DNA from: Bacillota bacterium
GTDB taxonomy: Bacteria > Bacillota > Clostridia > Acetivibrionales > DSM-1351
Length of the DNA stretch: 25,153 nucleotides
Assembly: GCA_023415305.1 (NCBI GenBank)
Contig: JAEZKZ010000079.1
Coordinates: forward strand, 1-25,153
Reading direction: 5' to 3'
Shown here: one piece after another, positions 16,315-23,224 of the stretch
Numbering within the stretch: position 1 is the stretch's first letter
Layout: each line of letters starts with the position of its first letter
Position numbers and translations under genes: made by a program
Notes under the pieces: generated by a model
The model's input: only the letters and a program-made list of their open reading frames with translations
The model's database searches: none
Told to the model about the DNA's origin: nothing

Positions 16315-16355
16315 AAAAGAACCGATAGCGGGCAACCGAAATCGGTTCTTTTCTT
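16315..16355 (+). terminator. Rho-independent terminator after tuf
   Basis: GAACCGAT (16319-16326) pairs with ATCGGTTC (16341-16348). It is flanked by AAAA on the left and a TTTTCTT run on the right. It ends the translation operon. Confidence 0.9.
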
Positions 16356-16432
16356 GTTTCTATGTCAATAGTTGGGTGTGTAAGCTTACTAAAAACTGTC
16401 GCGTTTTTTCGTGTTTTTTTTAACAAAATACT

Positions 16433-16461
16433 ACTTACATATAAGATAATTATGGTATAAT
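16433..16461 (+). promoter_or_regulatory. Extended -10 promoter of the NifU-like/GGGtGRT unit
   Basis: TATAAT (16456-16461) is preceded by TGG (an extended -10). A weak -35 ACTTAC (16433-16438) lies at 17 nt. It is the first promoter-like sequence after the tuf terminator. Confidence 0.65.
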
Positions 16462-16467
16462 ATATGC

Positions 16468-16669
16468 TGGTGTTTTGATTATTTTCATATGGACGAAAAC
16501 TAGTTATCAATTACCATATTTTGTTTTACATCAAATATATAGGACGTACAGTCCAGGTCTCAATGGAGATATAATGCCCACAAGGGTAATATATAAAGGC
16601 AGAAATACCAATGCAATAAGAAAGCAATTAAATTAAATTTTAAAATAGTTATGTGAAGGGGGAACTCAA
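16468..16669 (+). promoter_or_regulatory. About 200-nt leader of the NifU-like gene
   Basis: Transcription from the extended -10 would give an unusually long leader. It contains GGAC-GTACA-GTCC, TCTC/GGAGA and CCC-ACAA-GGG hairpins between about 16540 and 16610, then a purine-rich stretch and the ribosome binding site GAAGGGGGA. No known riboswitch signature is recognised. Confidence 0.4.
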
Positions 16670-17362
16670 ATGAATTACTCACATGAAGTTGAAAATATGT
16701 GTGTTGTAAAAAAAGGTCCAAATCATGGTCCTGCTCCAATACCTGAAGAGGGTAAGTGGGTTAAAGCAAAAGAAATTAAAGATATCTCCGGTTTGTCACA
16801 CGGTATAGGCTGGTGTGCACCTCAGCAGGGTTGCTGTAAGCTTACATTGAATGTTAAGGAAGGTATTGTTGAGGAGGCTCTCGTTGAAACACTTGGATGT
16901 TCAGGTATGACTCACTCGGCAGCTATGGCAGCTGAAATCCTTCAAGGAAAGACCATTCTTGAATGTCTCAATACTGACCTGGTTTGTGACGCTATAAACG
17001 TAGCAATGAGAGAAATATTTAAACAGCTTGTATACGGAAGAACACAGTCAGCTTTCTCAGAAGACGGCCTTCCTATCGGTGCTGGACTTGAAGACCTTGG
17101 TAAAGGTTTACGTTCACAGGTTGGTACAATATTCGGAACTAAGGCCAAGGGAGTTAGATACCTTGAAATGGCTGAAGGCTACATATTAAACATAGCATTG
17201 GATGCTGATGACGAAGTTATCGGTTATAAATTCGTACACCTCGGAAAGATGATTGATATGATCAAGAAAGGTGTAGATCCTAAAGAAGCTTATGAAAAGA
17301 ATATAGGCACTTACGGCAGATTTGCTGAAGCAGCTAAAATAATAGATCCTAGACACGAATAA
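16670..17362 (+). CDS. NifU/IscU-like iron-sulfur scaffold-type protein
   Basis: This 230-residue cytoplasmic protein resembles the NifU N-terminal (IscU) scaffold. Cysteines lie at 49, 55, 56, 77, 99 and 106. The segment C56-KLTLNVKEGIVEEALVETL-GC77-SGMTHSAAMAAEILQGKTI matches the IscU arrangement in which a cysteine before a beta-strand and a GCGSAIASSS motif hold the cluster. The N-terminal stretch (PAPIPEEGKWVKAKEI) and the C-terminal half (about 120-230) are extra to IscU. The latter includes GLPIGAGLEDLGKGLRSQVG. The start is ATG with GGGGGAA upstream. The stop is followed at once by the GGGtGRT gene, and the two are probably co-translated. Relatives occur as a pair in many anaerobes, but the reaction they serve is not established. 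An iron-sulfur role is inferred from the cysteines. Confidence 0.8.
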   Translation: MNYSHEVENMCVVKKGPNHGPAPIPEEGKWVKAKEIKDISGLSHGIGWCAPQQGCCKLTLNVKEGIVEEALVETLGCSGMTHSAAMAAEILQGKTILECLNTDLVCDAINVAMREIFKQLVYGRTQSAFSEDGLPIGAGLEDLGKGLRSQVGTIFGTKAKGVRYLEMAEGYILNIALDADDEVIGYKFVHLGKMIDMIKKGVDPKEAYEKNIGTYGRFAEAAKIIDPRHE

Positions 17363-17383
17363 TTGAGGAGAGAGGTGAATACT

Positions 17384-18382
17384 GTGGTTAGATTTGAAGG
17401 TTATGAAAGAAGAATAGCTCAAATAGAAAAATGTTTATCTGAGTACGGATTTAAGAGCCTTGAGGAAGTAAAGGACTTCTGTACTTCAAAAGGAATAGAT
17501 GTAGACTCAATCGTTAGAGGTATACAGCCAATTGCATTTGAGAATGCAGTATGGGCTTACACTCTCGGATGCGGTATCGCACTTAAAAAAGGTATAAAGA
17601 ATGCAGCTGAAGCAGCTGAAGCTATAGGTATCGGTTTACAGGCATTCTGTATCCCCGGTTCAGTTGCAGATTCACGTAAGGTTGGTTTAGGCCACGGAAA
17701 TCTTGCAGCAAAGCTCCTTAAAGAAGAAACTAAATGTTTCTGCTTCCTGGCTGGTCACGAATCCTTCGCAGCAGCTGAAGGTGCTATCGGTATAGCAAAG
17801 ACAGCAAATAAGGTTAGAAAAGAGCCACTTCAGGTTATCTTGAACGGCCTTGGTAAGGATGCTGCATTTATAATTTCAAGAATCAATGGTTTTACATATG
17901 TTGAAACAGATTATGATTTTTCTACCAACACTCTTAATATTGTAAGAACAAAGGCTTACTCAAACGGAGACAAGGCTAAGGTAAGAGTATATGGTGCAAA
18001 TGATGTTCTTGAAGGCGTTGCAATTATGATACATGAGAATGTTGACGTTTCAATAACAGGTAACTCAACTAACCCAACAAGATTCCAGCACCTGGTTGCA
18101 GGTACATACAAGAAGTGGTCCTATGAAAATGGTAAGAACTATTTCTCAGTTGCCTCTGGCGGAGGAACAGGAAGAACCTTGCATCCTGATAACATGGCTG
18201 CGGGCCCTGCCTCATACGGTTTGACCGACTCAATGGGTAGAATGCACGGAGATGCTCAGTTCGCAGGGTCATCTTCAGTTCCGGCTCACGTTGAAATGAT
18301 GGGTCTTATCGGAGCAGGTAACAATCCAATGGTTGGTATGACAGTTGCTGTTGCTGTTGCAATTGAAGAAAGCGCTAGATAA
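17384..18382 (+). CDS. GGGtGRT family protein
   Basis: This 332-residue protein carries the family signature SGGGTGRTLHPDNM (G259 to T265 holds GGGTGRT). It is followed by a highly conserved-looking run with DSMGRMHGDAQFAGSSSVPA and GAGNNPMVGMTVAVA. Earlier parts include GIGLQAFCIPGSVADS, GLGHGNLAAKLL and FCFLAGHESFAAAEGAIG, all glycine-rich as in a nucleotide or cofactor pocket. GTG at 17384 is chosen because AGGTG ends 7 nt before it. An in-frame TTG at 17363 directly abuts the previous stop and overlaps the site. No signal peptide or membrane span is seen. The function of the family is unknown. The tight pairing with the NifU-like gene suggests a shared task, perhaps cluster-dependent. A strong terminator follows. 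Confidence 0.85.
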   Translation: MVRFEGYERRIAQIEKCLSEYGFKSLEEVKDFCTSKGIDVDSIVRGIQPIAFENAVWAYTLGCGIALKKGIKNAAEAAEAIGIGLQAFCIPGSVADSRKVGLGHGNLAAKLLKEETKCFCFLAGHESFAAAEGAIGIAKTANKVRKEPLQVILNGLGKDAAFIISRINGFTYVETDYDFSTNTLNIVRTKAYSNGDKAKVRVYGANDVLEGVAIMIHENVDVSITGNSTNPTRFQHLVAGTYKKWSYENGKNYFSVASGGGTGRTLHPDNMAAGPASYGLTDSMGRMHGDAQFAGSSSVPAHVEMMGLIGAGNNPMVGMTVAVAVAIEESAR

Positions 18383-18402
18383 TTAAACAAGCAAGTTTGT
18401 AT

Positions 18403-18446
18403 AAAAACACCAGTACGAGCGCATTTGCGCTTTTACTGGTGTTTTT
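18403..18446 (+). terminator. Strong terminator after the GGGtGRT gene
   Basis: A 13-bp arm AAAAACACCAGTA (18403-18415) pairs with 18434-18446, ending in TTTTT. An inner AGCGCA/TGCGCT hairpin extends the stem. It is symmetrical enough to act in both directions. Confidence 0.95.
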
Positions 18447-18486
18447 GGTTTCAATATTGTGTTATTTCGGTTCTAGTCTGAGAATA

Positions 18487-18515
18487 TTGATTAGAGATAA
18501 AAACTATGGTATCAT
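18487..18515 (+). promoter_or_regulatory. Promoter of the broken lipoprotein gene
   Basis: TTGATT (18487-18492) and TATCAT (18510-18515) are 17 nt apart, with an extended TGG before the -10. They lie 35 nt before the ATG. Confidence 0.55.
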
Positions 18516-18549
18516 TAAATGGAAAAAAATGGCAATTAAGGTGAAGTGT

Positions 18550-19064
18550 ATGAAATCCAAAACATTGAAAGTATTTATTATTTTGACATTTATACTAATA
18601 TTGTTCAACGGCTGCAAGAATGATTCAGATATTAACTCTATTGAAACCAAGTAAAGCTGGAAAAAGCTGATAGTCAAAAAAACTATATTTACGCAAAGCA
18701 AGAGCTTGATAAAGCTACACAACAAATACTAGAAAATGATAAATTCCTAAAGAGTCAAGAAGGTATTGAGTTTCAAGCAGATTCATGGAGATTATCTAAA
18801 GCGTATTTTGATGGAGACAGAAAATATATCAAAAATAATATGTTAAAAACAACGAAAGATATTAACTGCTATAGTGAGAATGAAGGGTTTTCAAAGATAG
18901 AATATATGATTTTTCGGTTTTTAGATTATGACGCCGAAAATCAATCAGCTAATGCTGAATATATTATTAAAATGGAAGAAACAGATTCTTTTATGTACTT
19001 TGACTTCAAAATGAAATTGGATAAAGGGAAATGGAAAATTGTAACTTATGGATTGGACGCATAG
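18550..19064 (+). pseudogene. Frameshifted small lipoprotein gene
   Basis: An ATG at 18550 (AAGGTG upstream) opens a lipoprotein signal peptide, MKSKTLKVF, then a hydrophobic core and LFNGC with the lipid-bearing cysteine. This frame stops at 18652-18654 after SIETK. The next frame (one base back) is open from just before that stop to 19064. It continues as KLEKADSQKNYIYAKQELDK, a coiled-coil-like helix, then a compact alpha/beta domain ending DKGKWKIVTYGLDA. Joined, the two parts give about 171 residues, a sensible surface lipoprotein. A single-base loss near 18650 explains the break. The C-terminal part alone has only a late ATG at 18840 with no ribosome binding site. The function is unknown. 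A sequencing error is the main alternative. Confidence 0.75.
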
Positions 19065-19226
19065 GAAGGGGAGTATCGAAGACTACCAAAATAATCGCTG
19101 GCAATACCCCCGCCTTTGCTTAAGATTAGCTTATAGCATTAATTTTTTCACCAAAGGTAGAAAAGTTTAATTAACTTTGCAGCATCCATATCTCTTTCTG
19201 ATATTAAAAATAATTACATACACCTT

Positions 19227-19265
19227 AAAACCATGCAACAAAACCATGCAACAAAACCATGTAAC
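19227..19265 (+). repeat. Three tandem 13-bp repeats upstream of marR
   Basis: AAAACCATGCAAC occurs at 19227-19239 and 19240-19252, and with one change (C to T) at 19253-19265. The array ends 6 bp before the -35 box of the marR promoter. Confidence 0.9.
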
Positions 19266-19271
19266 GTTATC

Positions 19272-19300
19272 TTTACAAAAGGTGCATCGTATGCTAAAAT
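19272..19300 (+). promoter_or_regulatory. Promoter of the MarR-YvaD-SMR operon
   Basis: TTTACA (19272-19277) and TAAAAT (19295-19300) are spaced 17 nt. The palindromic operator begins 8 nt after the -10 box. Confidence 0.65.
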
Positions 19301-19307
19301 AATTAAA

Positions 19308-19339
19308 TATAAATAATTAAATATATTTAATTATTTATA
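19308..19339. promoter_or_regulatory. 32-bp perfect palindrome, probable MarR operator
   Basis: The whole segment 19308-19339 reads the same on both strands (core TTAAATATATTTAA). It covers the expected transcription start, about 58 bp before the MarR start codon. Autorepression by the MarR protein encoded next is the simplest reading. Confidence 0.7.
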
Positions 19340-19397
19340 ACGAACTAAAAATATTAACTTAATACAGACTATTTAATATAGATATCTCGGAGGCGGC

Positions 19398-19853
19398 ATG
19401 ATTGAAAAAAGTATTGCCTTTATTTCAAATTACTTTTGGAGGGAATCCATTAGTAATATAAACAGAACCTTGCAGAATGAGTCATCCGGTTTTAATATGA
19501 ATGATTACTATTATTTGACCAAGATATATGAAATGGGGAAGCCTAAATTGGGTGATTTGGCTGCGATGCTGAGTCTTACTAAACCTGCCATATCAGCTAT
19601 GGTGAAAAGACTTGAAAAGAATAAACTGGTTATTAAGACACAGTCTGAGGAAGACAGAAGAGTCTTTTTTCTACAGTTATCGGAAAAAGGTCTCGCTATC
19701 ATTGAGGGGGACTATAGGTTATATGAAAGACTTGCCGAGCTGTTAAAGGATACCTTTACAGTTGAACAGGTAGAAATTTTAAGTGAGTCCCTCAGCAGGG
19801 CGGTTCAGAAATTAAGCGGGAACTCAGCAAACAGAGAAGCAGGTGTTAAGTAA
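19398..19853 (+). CDS. MarR-family transcriptional regulator
   Basis: This 151-residue winged-helix protein probably represses its own operon. After an N-terminal dimerisation helix (about 1-30) the DNA-binding part reads KIYEMGKPKLGDLAAMLSL, then the recognition helix TKPAISAMVKRLEKNKLV. The wing holds the family hallmark EEDRRVFFLQLSEKG. C-terminal helices (about 110-150) complete the dimer interface. The start is ATG behind CGGAGG. The stop codon abuts the ATG of the next gene. With a membrane protein and an SMR transporter downstream, the operon looks like a ligand-induced efflux module. Its inducer is unknown. Confidence 0.9.
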   Translation: MIEKSIAFISNYFWRESISNINRTLQNESSGFNMNDYYYLTKIYEMGKPKLGDLAAMLSLTKPAISAMVKRLEKNKLVIKTQSEEDRRVFFLQLSEKGLAIIEGDYRLYERLAELLKDTFTVEQVEILSESLSRAVQKLSGNSANREAGVK

Positions 19854-20264
19854 ATGAAAAGACTAAAGTACTTCTTTCTGGTAACTGATTTAGGCTTTAT
19901 TTTGTATTGGATTATTACATTGTTTCAATTAATACCTGATGAGTTCTTATTCAAGGACTATAAAAATTCCATTATGGTTTCATGGAACTGGTCATTTTTA
20001 CCGATTGACTTGCTCATATCATTCACCGGACTTACCGGCCTGTATTTGTATAAAAAAAGGCATAAGGCATGGAAAGTGTTAAGTCTGCTTTCACTGACAC
20101 TTACTTTTTGCTCTGGGCTTATGGCTATTTCCTTTTGGGCCATCAGGAAAGACTTTGACCTCACTTGGTGGGGTGTTAATATGTATTTAATAATATACCC
20201 ACTGTTTTTCTTGAAAGGACTTGTAAAAGATTTAGCTGAGGAAACTGTACCGGGAGGTAAATAA
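19854..20264 (+). CDS. YvaD-like four-helix membrane protein
   Basis: This 136-residue protein has four hydrophobic helices (about residues 6-26, 44-66, 72-96 and 104-124) and tryptophan-rich loops such as SWNWSFLPIDLL and DLTWWGVNMY. This pattern, with the SMR transporter gene directly downstream, matches the yvaD-yvaE arrangement of Bacillus subtilis. The resemblance rests on topology and gene order, recalled rather than aligned. The ATG follows the marR stop without a gap. The function is unknown; a partner or modulator of the SMR pump is plausible. Confidence 0.7.
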   Translation: MKRLKYFFLVTDLGFILYWIITLFQLIPDEFLFKDYKNSIMVSWNWSFLPIDLLISFTGLTGLYLYKKRHKAWKVLSLLSLTLTFCSGLMAISFWAIRKDFDLTWWGVNMYLIIYPLFFLKGLVKDLAEETVPGGK

Positions 20265-20268
20265 GATA

Positions 20269-20592
20269 GTGAGATGGCTTCTTTTATCAGCAGCGATAAC
20301 GTTTGAAGTTACCGGAACAATTATGATGAAACTATCGGAGGGCTTTACCAACGTAAAATATTCAATATTAATGCTGGTATTTTACATTCTTAGCTTAGGT
20401 ATGCTAACATTAGCACTAAAAAAAATACAGATTGCAACAGCATATGCAACCTGGTCAGGGGTTGGTATCGCATTATTGACGATAATAGGTTTTATATTCT
20501 TTAAGGATCAGCTCAGTTTGCTGAAAATTGTTTTTATAAGCTTAATTATAATTGGTGTAGTCGGTTTGAATCTACTGTCGGATATTCACTAA
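20269..20592 (+). CDS. Small multidrug resistance (SMR) family transporter
   Basis: This 107-residue, four-helix protein is a proton-coupled exporter subunit that works as a dimer. The essential membrane glutamate is E13 in AAITFEVTGTIMMKLSEGF. The family signature IATAYATWSGVGIALLTIIGF follows in helix 3, and the last helix ends with GVVGLNLLS. The start is GTG with GGGAGG inside the end of the previous gene, so the three genes form one operon. The sequence is closest in style to YvaE/YkkC-type SMRs. The substrate could be a cationic drug or guanidinium-like compound. No guanidine riboswitch is seen; control is more likely by the upstream MarR protein. Confidence 0.9.
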   Translation: MRWLLLSAAITFEVTGTIMMKLSEGFTNVKYSILMLVFYILSLGMLTLALKKIQIATAYATWSGVGIALLTIIGFIFFKDQLSLLKIVFISLIIIGVVGLNLLSDIH

Positions 20593-20648
20593 TACAGGAT
20601 AACTCCATAGGAGAATAAGATAAACTAATCTTAATAAAGTACCAAACA

Positions 20649-20676
20649 TTTTCACTATTATATCGTAGAATATTAT
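20649..20676 (+). promoter_or_regulatory. Possible promoter of the PAP2 gene
   Basis: TTTTCA (20649-20654) and TATTAT (20671-20676) with a 16-nt spacer lie 36 nt before the ATG. This is weak evidence in AT-rich DNA. Confidence 0.3.
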
Positions 20677-20711
20677 GTCGGAGTTGCAAAATACATCATG
20701 GGAGAGAAAAG

Positions 20712-21470
20712 ATGAATAATGATATAAAGCTGAACAATGGTATAATTCGGAACAGCGATTTAAAGACAAACAACATTGTAAAAATAAACACTGATTTACT
20801 GAAGTCAAATAGCGCTACCGGATATTTTTTAAGACTTTTATTTATACTCTTAATACCTGCTGCCCAAGGGTTATATTTTATAATAAACCATTCAACAACA
20901 ACTGCATATGACATAACCATATTTCTTGATAAGTTCATACCTTTCAATGAGTGGTTTATAATACCCTATGTATTCTGGTATTTTTATACATTTGGAGCTT
21001 TGCTTATTTTGGCTTATACAGACTATAAAACGTATTTCAGACTGCTATTCAGTATAGTAACAGGTATGCTGGTATGTTTTCTGGTTTATGTCCTTTTCCC
21101 TACTACCGTTCCAAGACCATCCATAGAAGGAACAAATATACTTAAACAATTGGTATTATTTATATATGGTAATGATAAGCCTTATAATTGTTTTCCAAGT
21201 ATTCATATGATGGATACTCTCTTAATCACTTTATTCATTTTTAAACATAACAGAAGTCTGATATTAAAGCTATCTTCAGCTTTTATCTGTGTATCAATAT
21301 ACCTTTCCACCCTTTTTGTAAAACAGCACAGTATTCTGGATGCAGTTGCCTCAACAATACTTGGAGTTGTGTTGTTCTACGTATTTGAAAACGAATATGT
21401 TTTAAGAAAAATTGAAAGTATAAGAGGAATGATAACCTTCGGAAAGCGGGTTGAAGAGCTGTCGGAGTAG
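20712..21470 (+). CDS. PAP2-family membrane phosphatase
   Basis: This 252-residue integral membrane protein has about six hydrophobic segments and a long polar N-terminus (1-35). The phosphatase motifs sit in order: VPRP (R135), CFPSIH (P162-S-I-H165) and STLFVKQHSILD (H206, D210). The third motif has a threonine where classical PAP2 enzymes have an arginine (SR.....H...D). That is common in the inositol-phosphorylceramide-synthase-like branch, so the protein may transfer or remove lipid head-group phosphates. The active site would face the outside. The start is ATG with GGGAGA upstream. It is a single gene between the SMR operon and proB; its lipid substrate is unknown. Confidence 0.85.
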   Translation: MNNDIKLNNGIIRNSDLKTNNIVKINTDLLKSNSATGYFLRLLFILLIPAAQGLYFIINHSTTTAYDITIFLDKFIPFNEWFIIPYVFWYFYTFGALLILAYTDYKTYFRLLFSIVTGMLVCFLVYVLFPTTVPRPSIEGTNILKQLVLFIYGNDKPYNCFPSIHMMDTLLITLFIFKHNRSLILKLSSAFICVSIYLSTLFVKQHSILDAVASTILGVVLFYVFENEYVLRKIESIRGMITFGKRVEELSE

Positions 21471-21511
21471 ATGCTTTACCAATGAATAAAAATATTATAT
21501 AATTTTGTCTG

Positions 21512-21539
21512 TTGTATAAATATAAAATATTTGTATAAT
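21512..21539 (+). promoter_or_regulatory. Probable promoter of proB
   Basis: TTGTAT (21512-21517) and a perfect TATAAT (21534-21539) are 16 nt apart in an AT-rich gap. The leader to the start codon is about 70 nt. No T-box stem or proline-specific leader is visible. Confidence 0.45.
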
Positions 21540-21616
21540 AAGAAATTATATAATATTTTTTTAGGTTTTATAACCAAGTTGGTATTTACATGCTTGGAAC
21601 CTGTATGGAGGTCATT

Positions 21617-22435
21617 ATGGGCTTTAAGAGAGAAGATTTAAAAGACGCACATCGTATTGTAATAAAAGTTGGGACATCCACATTGACATATGAAACCGGC
21701 AAAATCAATTTCACAAGGATAGACAAGTTGGCCAGAATTATTTCGGACCTGTCTAACCAAGGAAAGGAAGTAGTGCTGGTTACTTCAGGCGCAATCGGCG
21801 TTGGGGTTGACAAGTTAAAATTACCCGAAAGGCCAAAGACCATACGTGAAAAACAGGCTGTGGCAGCTGTCGGTCAATGTGAACTTATGCATATGTACAG
21901 TAAGTTCTTTTCAGAATATGGACATACCGTTGCTCAAATTCTATTAACAAGAGACATTGTTGGGGACGATACCTGCTCCAGAAACGTTGTAAATACCTTC
22001 GAAACACTGTTAGCCAAGGGAATTATACCCATTGTAAATGAAAATGACTCAGTATCCATTGTAGAGCTTAAGGTTGGACAGAAAGACACCTTCAGTGAAA
22101 ATGATACATTATCTGCTATAGTTTCAAAATTAATCAGAGCTGATTTACTTATAATACTTTCTGATATTGATGGCTTTTATGATTCTGATCCCAGGAAGAA
22201 TCCCAATTCTAAAATGCTTTCTGTTATTAAGGAAATTACTCCTGAAATAGAGTGTTGTGCTGACGGTGCAGGTACAAAGCGTGGAACGGGCGGAATGGTC
22301 ACTAAAATCAAGGCGGCTAAGATTGCTACAAAGGCAGGAGTAAATGTGGTGCTTACAAACGGAAGCCATCCTGAGGCTGTCATGAGTATTATAAACGGTG
22401 ATGAGATAGGAACTGTCTTTGTTGGAAAAGAGTAG
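21617..22435 (+). CDS. proB: Glutamate 5-kinase, short form
   Basis: This 272-residue amino-acid kinase phosphorylates glutamate as the first step of proline synthesis. ATG at 21617 is chosen because GGAGG lies 6 nt before it; an in-frame ATG at 21590 has no site. Motifs in order: IVIKVGTSTLT (ATP phosphate loop), VTSGAIGVGVDKL, NENDSVS, FSENDTLSAIVSKL, ILSDIDGFYDSDPR and the GTGGMVTKIKAAKIATKAGV adenine/regulatory segment. The C-terminal PUA domain of longer ProB proteins (about 370 residues in E. coli) is absent, as in several Firmicutes. The gene stands alone: proA does not follow, and a bidirectional terminator closes it. Confidence 0.93.
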   Translation: MGFKREDLKDAHRIVIKVGTSTLTYETGKINFTRIDKLARIISDLSNQGKEVVLVTSGAIGVGVDKLKLPERPKTIREKQAVAAVGQCELMHMYSKFFSEYGHTVAQILLTRDIVGDDTCSRNVVNTFETLLAKGIIPIVNENDSVSIVELKVGQKDTFSENDTLSAIVSKLIRADLLIILSDIDGFYDSDPRKNPNSKMLSVIKEITPEIECCADGAGTKRGTGGMVTKIKAAKIATKAGVNVVLTNGSHPEAVMSIINGDEIGTVFVGKE

Positions 22436-22493
22436 GGGTTATACATGTGAAATAAATTGAAAATTAAATTGAATTATTAACCTTGAAACTGAA

Positions 22494-22524
22494 AAATCCA
22501 GTAAGATAAGCTCTTACTGGATTT
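22494..22524. terminator. Bidirectional terminator between proB and marR
   Basis: A perfect 13-bp stem pairs AAATCCAGTAAGA (22494-22506) with 22512-22524 around a 5-nt loop. On the minus strand it is followed by TTTTTC, on the plus strand by TTTAT. It separates two convergent genes. Confidence 0.88.
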
Positions 22525-22586
22525 ATACTGTATTTGTAGAAATAAACATTTATCACGGAATACCATATCAGAACTAAGGCCGTGTA

Positions 22587-23045
22587 TTAATCAATGTCAA
22601 TGTTCGTTTCACTCAGGTAGAGACATACCTTATCCAATAAATCAAGTAATATCTCACTTTGCTCAGTTCCTAATTTCTCAATAAGACCGGAAAATAAACA
22701 GGTAAAGTATTCAATAGCTTTTTTAACTATCTTTTCACCCTTTTCTGTTAGTTTTATATCAGCGACTCTCTTATCTTTTGAGTCAACACATCGATCAATA
22801 TACCCCTTGGAGCTTAAACTCTTAATTAATTCTGTAACGGTAGGGGAAGTTACAAACATTCTTCTGCTTATCTCAGAAATGGTAATGACATGCTGGCTTT
22901 CACGGGAAAGGTACTCAATACAGAGTAAAACACGCACTTCACTTTGCTTTAAGCCTAATAAAGGCTGCTTATGGCGTTCGACTCTTGTCAAGCATTCAAA
23001 GGTCTCTATAAATCTTCTAACATCTACGTTTGGTTGTTTATGCAA
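22587..23045 (-). CDS. MarR-family transcriptional regulator
   Basis: This winged-helix repressor of about 152 residues is likely to control the exporter gene upstream and itself. A dimer helix (about 8-35) leads to VLLCIEYLSRESQHVITISEISRRMFVTSPTVTELIKSLSSKGYI, a clear helix-turn-helix. The wing motif DSKDKRVADIKLTEKG follows, then C-terminal dimer helices. A TTG at 23045 is preferred as start because GGAG lies 8 nt before it. The GTG at 23054 overlaps that same GGAG and would leave no spacing. Both genes of this minus-strand pair have their own promoters, and the exporter promoter carries a strong inverted repeat. The ligand is unknown. Confidence 0.9.
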   Translation of the reverse strand: MHKQPNVDVRRFIETFECLTRVERHKQPLLGLKQSEVRVLLCIEYLSRESQHVITISEISRRMFVTSPTVTELIKSLSSKGYIDRCVDSKDKRVADIKLTEKGEKIVKKAIEYFTCLFSGLIEKLGTEQSEILLDLLDKVCLYLSETNIDID

Positions 23046-23124
23046 GAAATTCACTCCATTTCATGAATACTTCCATTGAAATAATGGCTGTATCTCAAAG
23101 CTTTAGTATATTTTATTCACAACC

Positions 23125-23153
23125 ATTATACCTTATCGGCATACGTTCAACAA
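23125..23153 (-). promoter_or_regulatory. Promoter of the minus-strand marR gene
   Basis: On the minus strand TTGTTG (23153-23148) and TATAAT (23130-23125) are 17 nt apart. An inverted repeat ACGTT-CAAC-AACGT (23143-23156) covers the -35 box and could be a regulator site. Confidence 0.65.
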
Positions 23154-23224
23154 CGTCTATTTTAATAGATTCCCAGGGCGCATATCAAATATTCAAATAT
23201 TATTTTATATGAGTTTTGTATGGA

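Larger units (their letters stand above)
19065..19397. other. Intergenic region upstream of the MarR operon
   Basis: This 333-bp gap has no gene. Its left half (19065-19220) shows nothing recognisable. The right half holds a triple 13-bp repeat, a promoter and a long palindrome, each listed separately. Confidence 0.7.

Noticed and set aside
16468..16669. Known riboswitch in the leader of the NifU-like gene.
   Set aside because: I compared it from memory with SAM, fluoride, guanidine, purine, folate and c-di-nucleotide types, and no core motif fits.
18397..18549. Longer reading frame before the broken lipoprotein.
   Set aside because: It runs through the terminator at 18403-18446 and the promoter at 18487-18515, and it would bury the signal peptide.
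18640..18660. Programmed frameshift joining the two lipoprotein frames.
   Set aside because: No slippery heptamer and no obvious stimulatory structure are present, so mutation or sequencing error is simpler.
19227..19265. Short CRISPR array.
   Set aside because: The copies are 13 bp, directly adjacent and without spacers.
21471..21616. T-box or other proline-responsive leader before proB.
   Set aside because: The leader is only about 70 nt after the likely promoter, AT-rich, and shows no T-box sequence or terminator/antiterminator pair.
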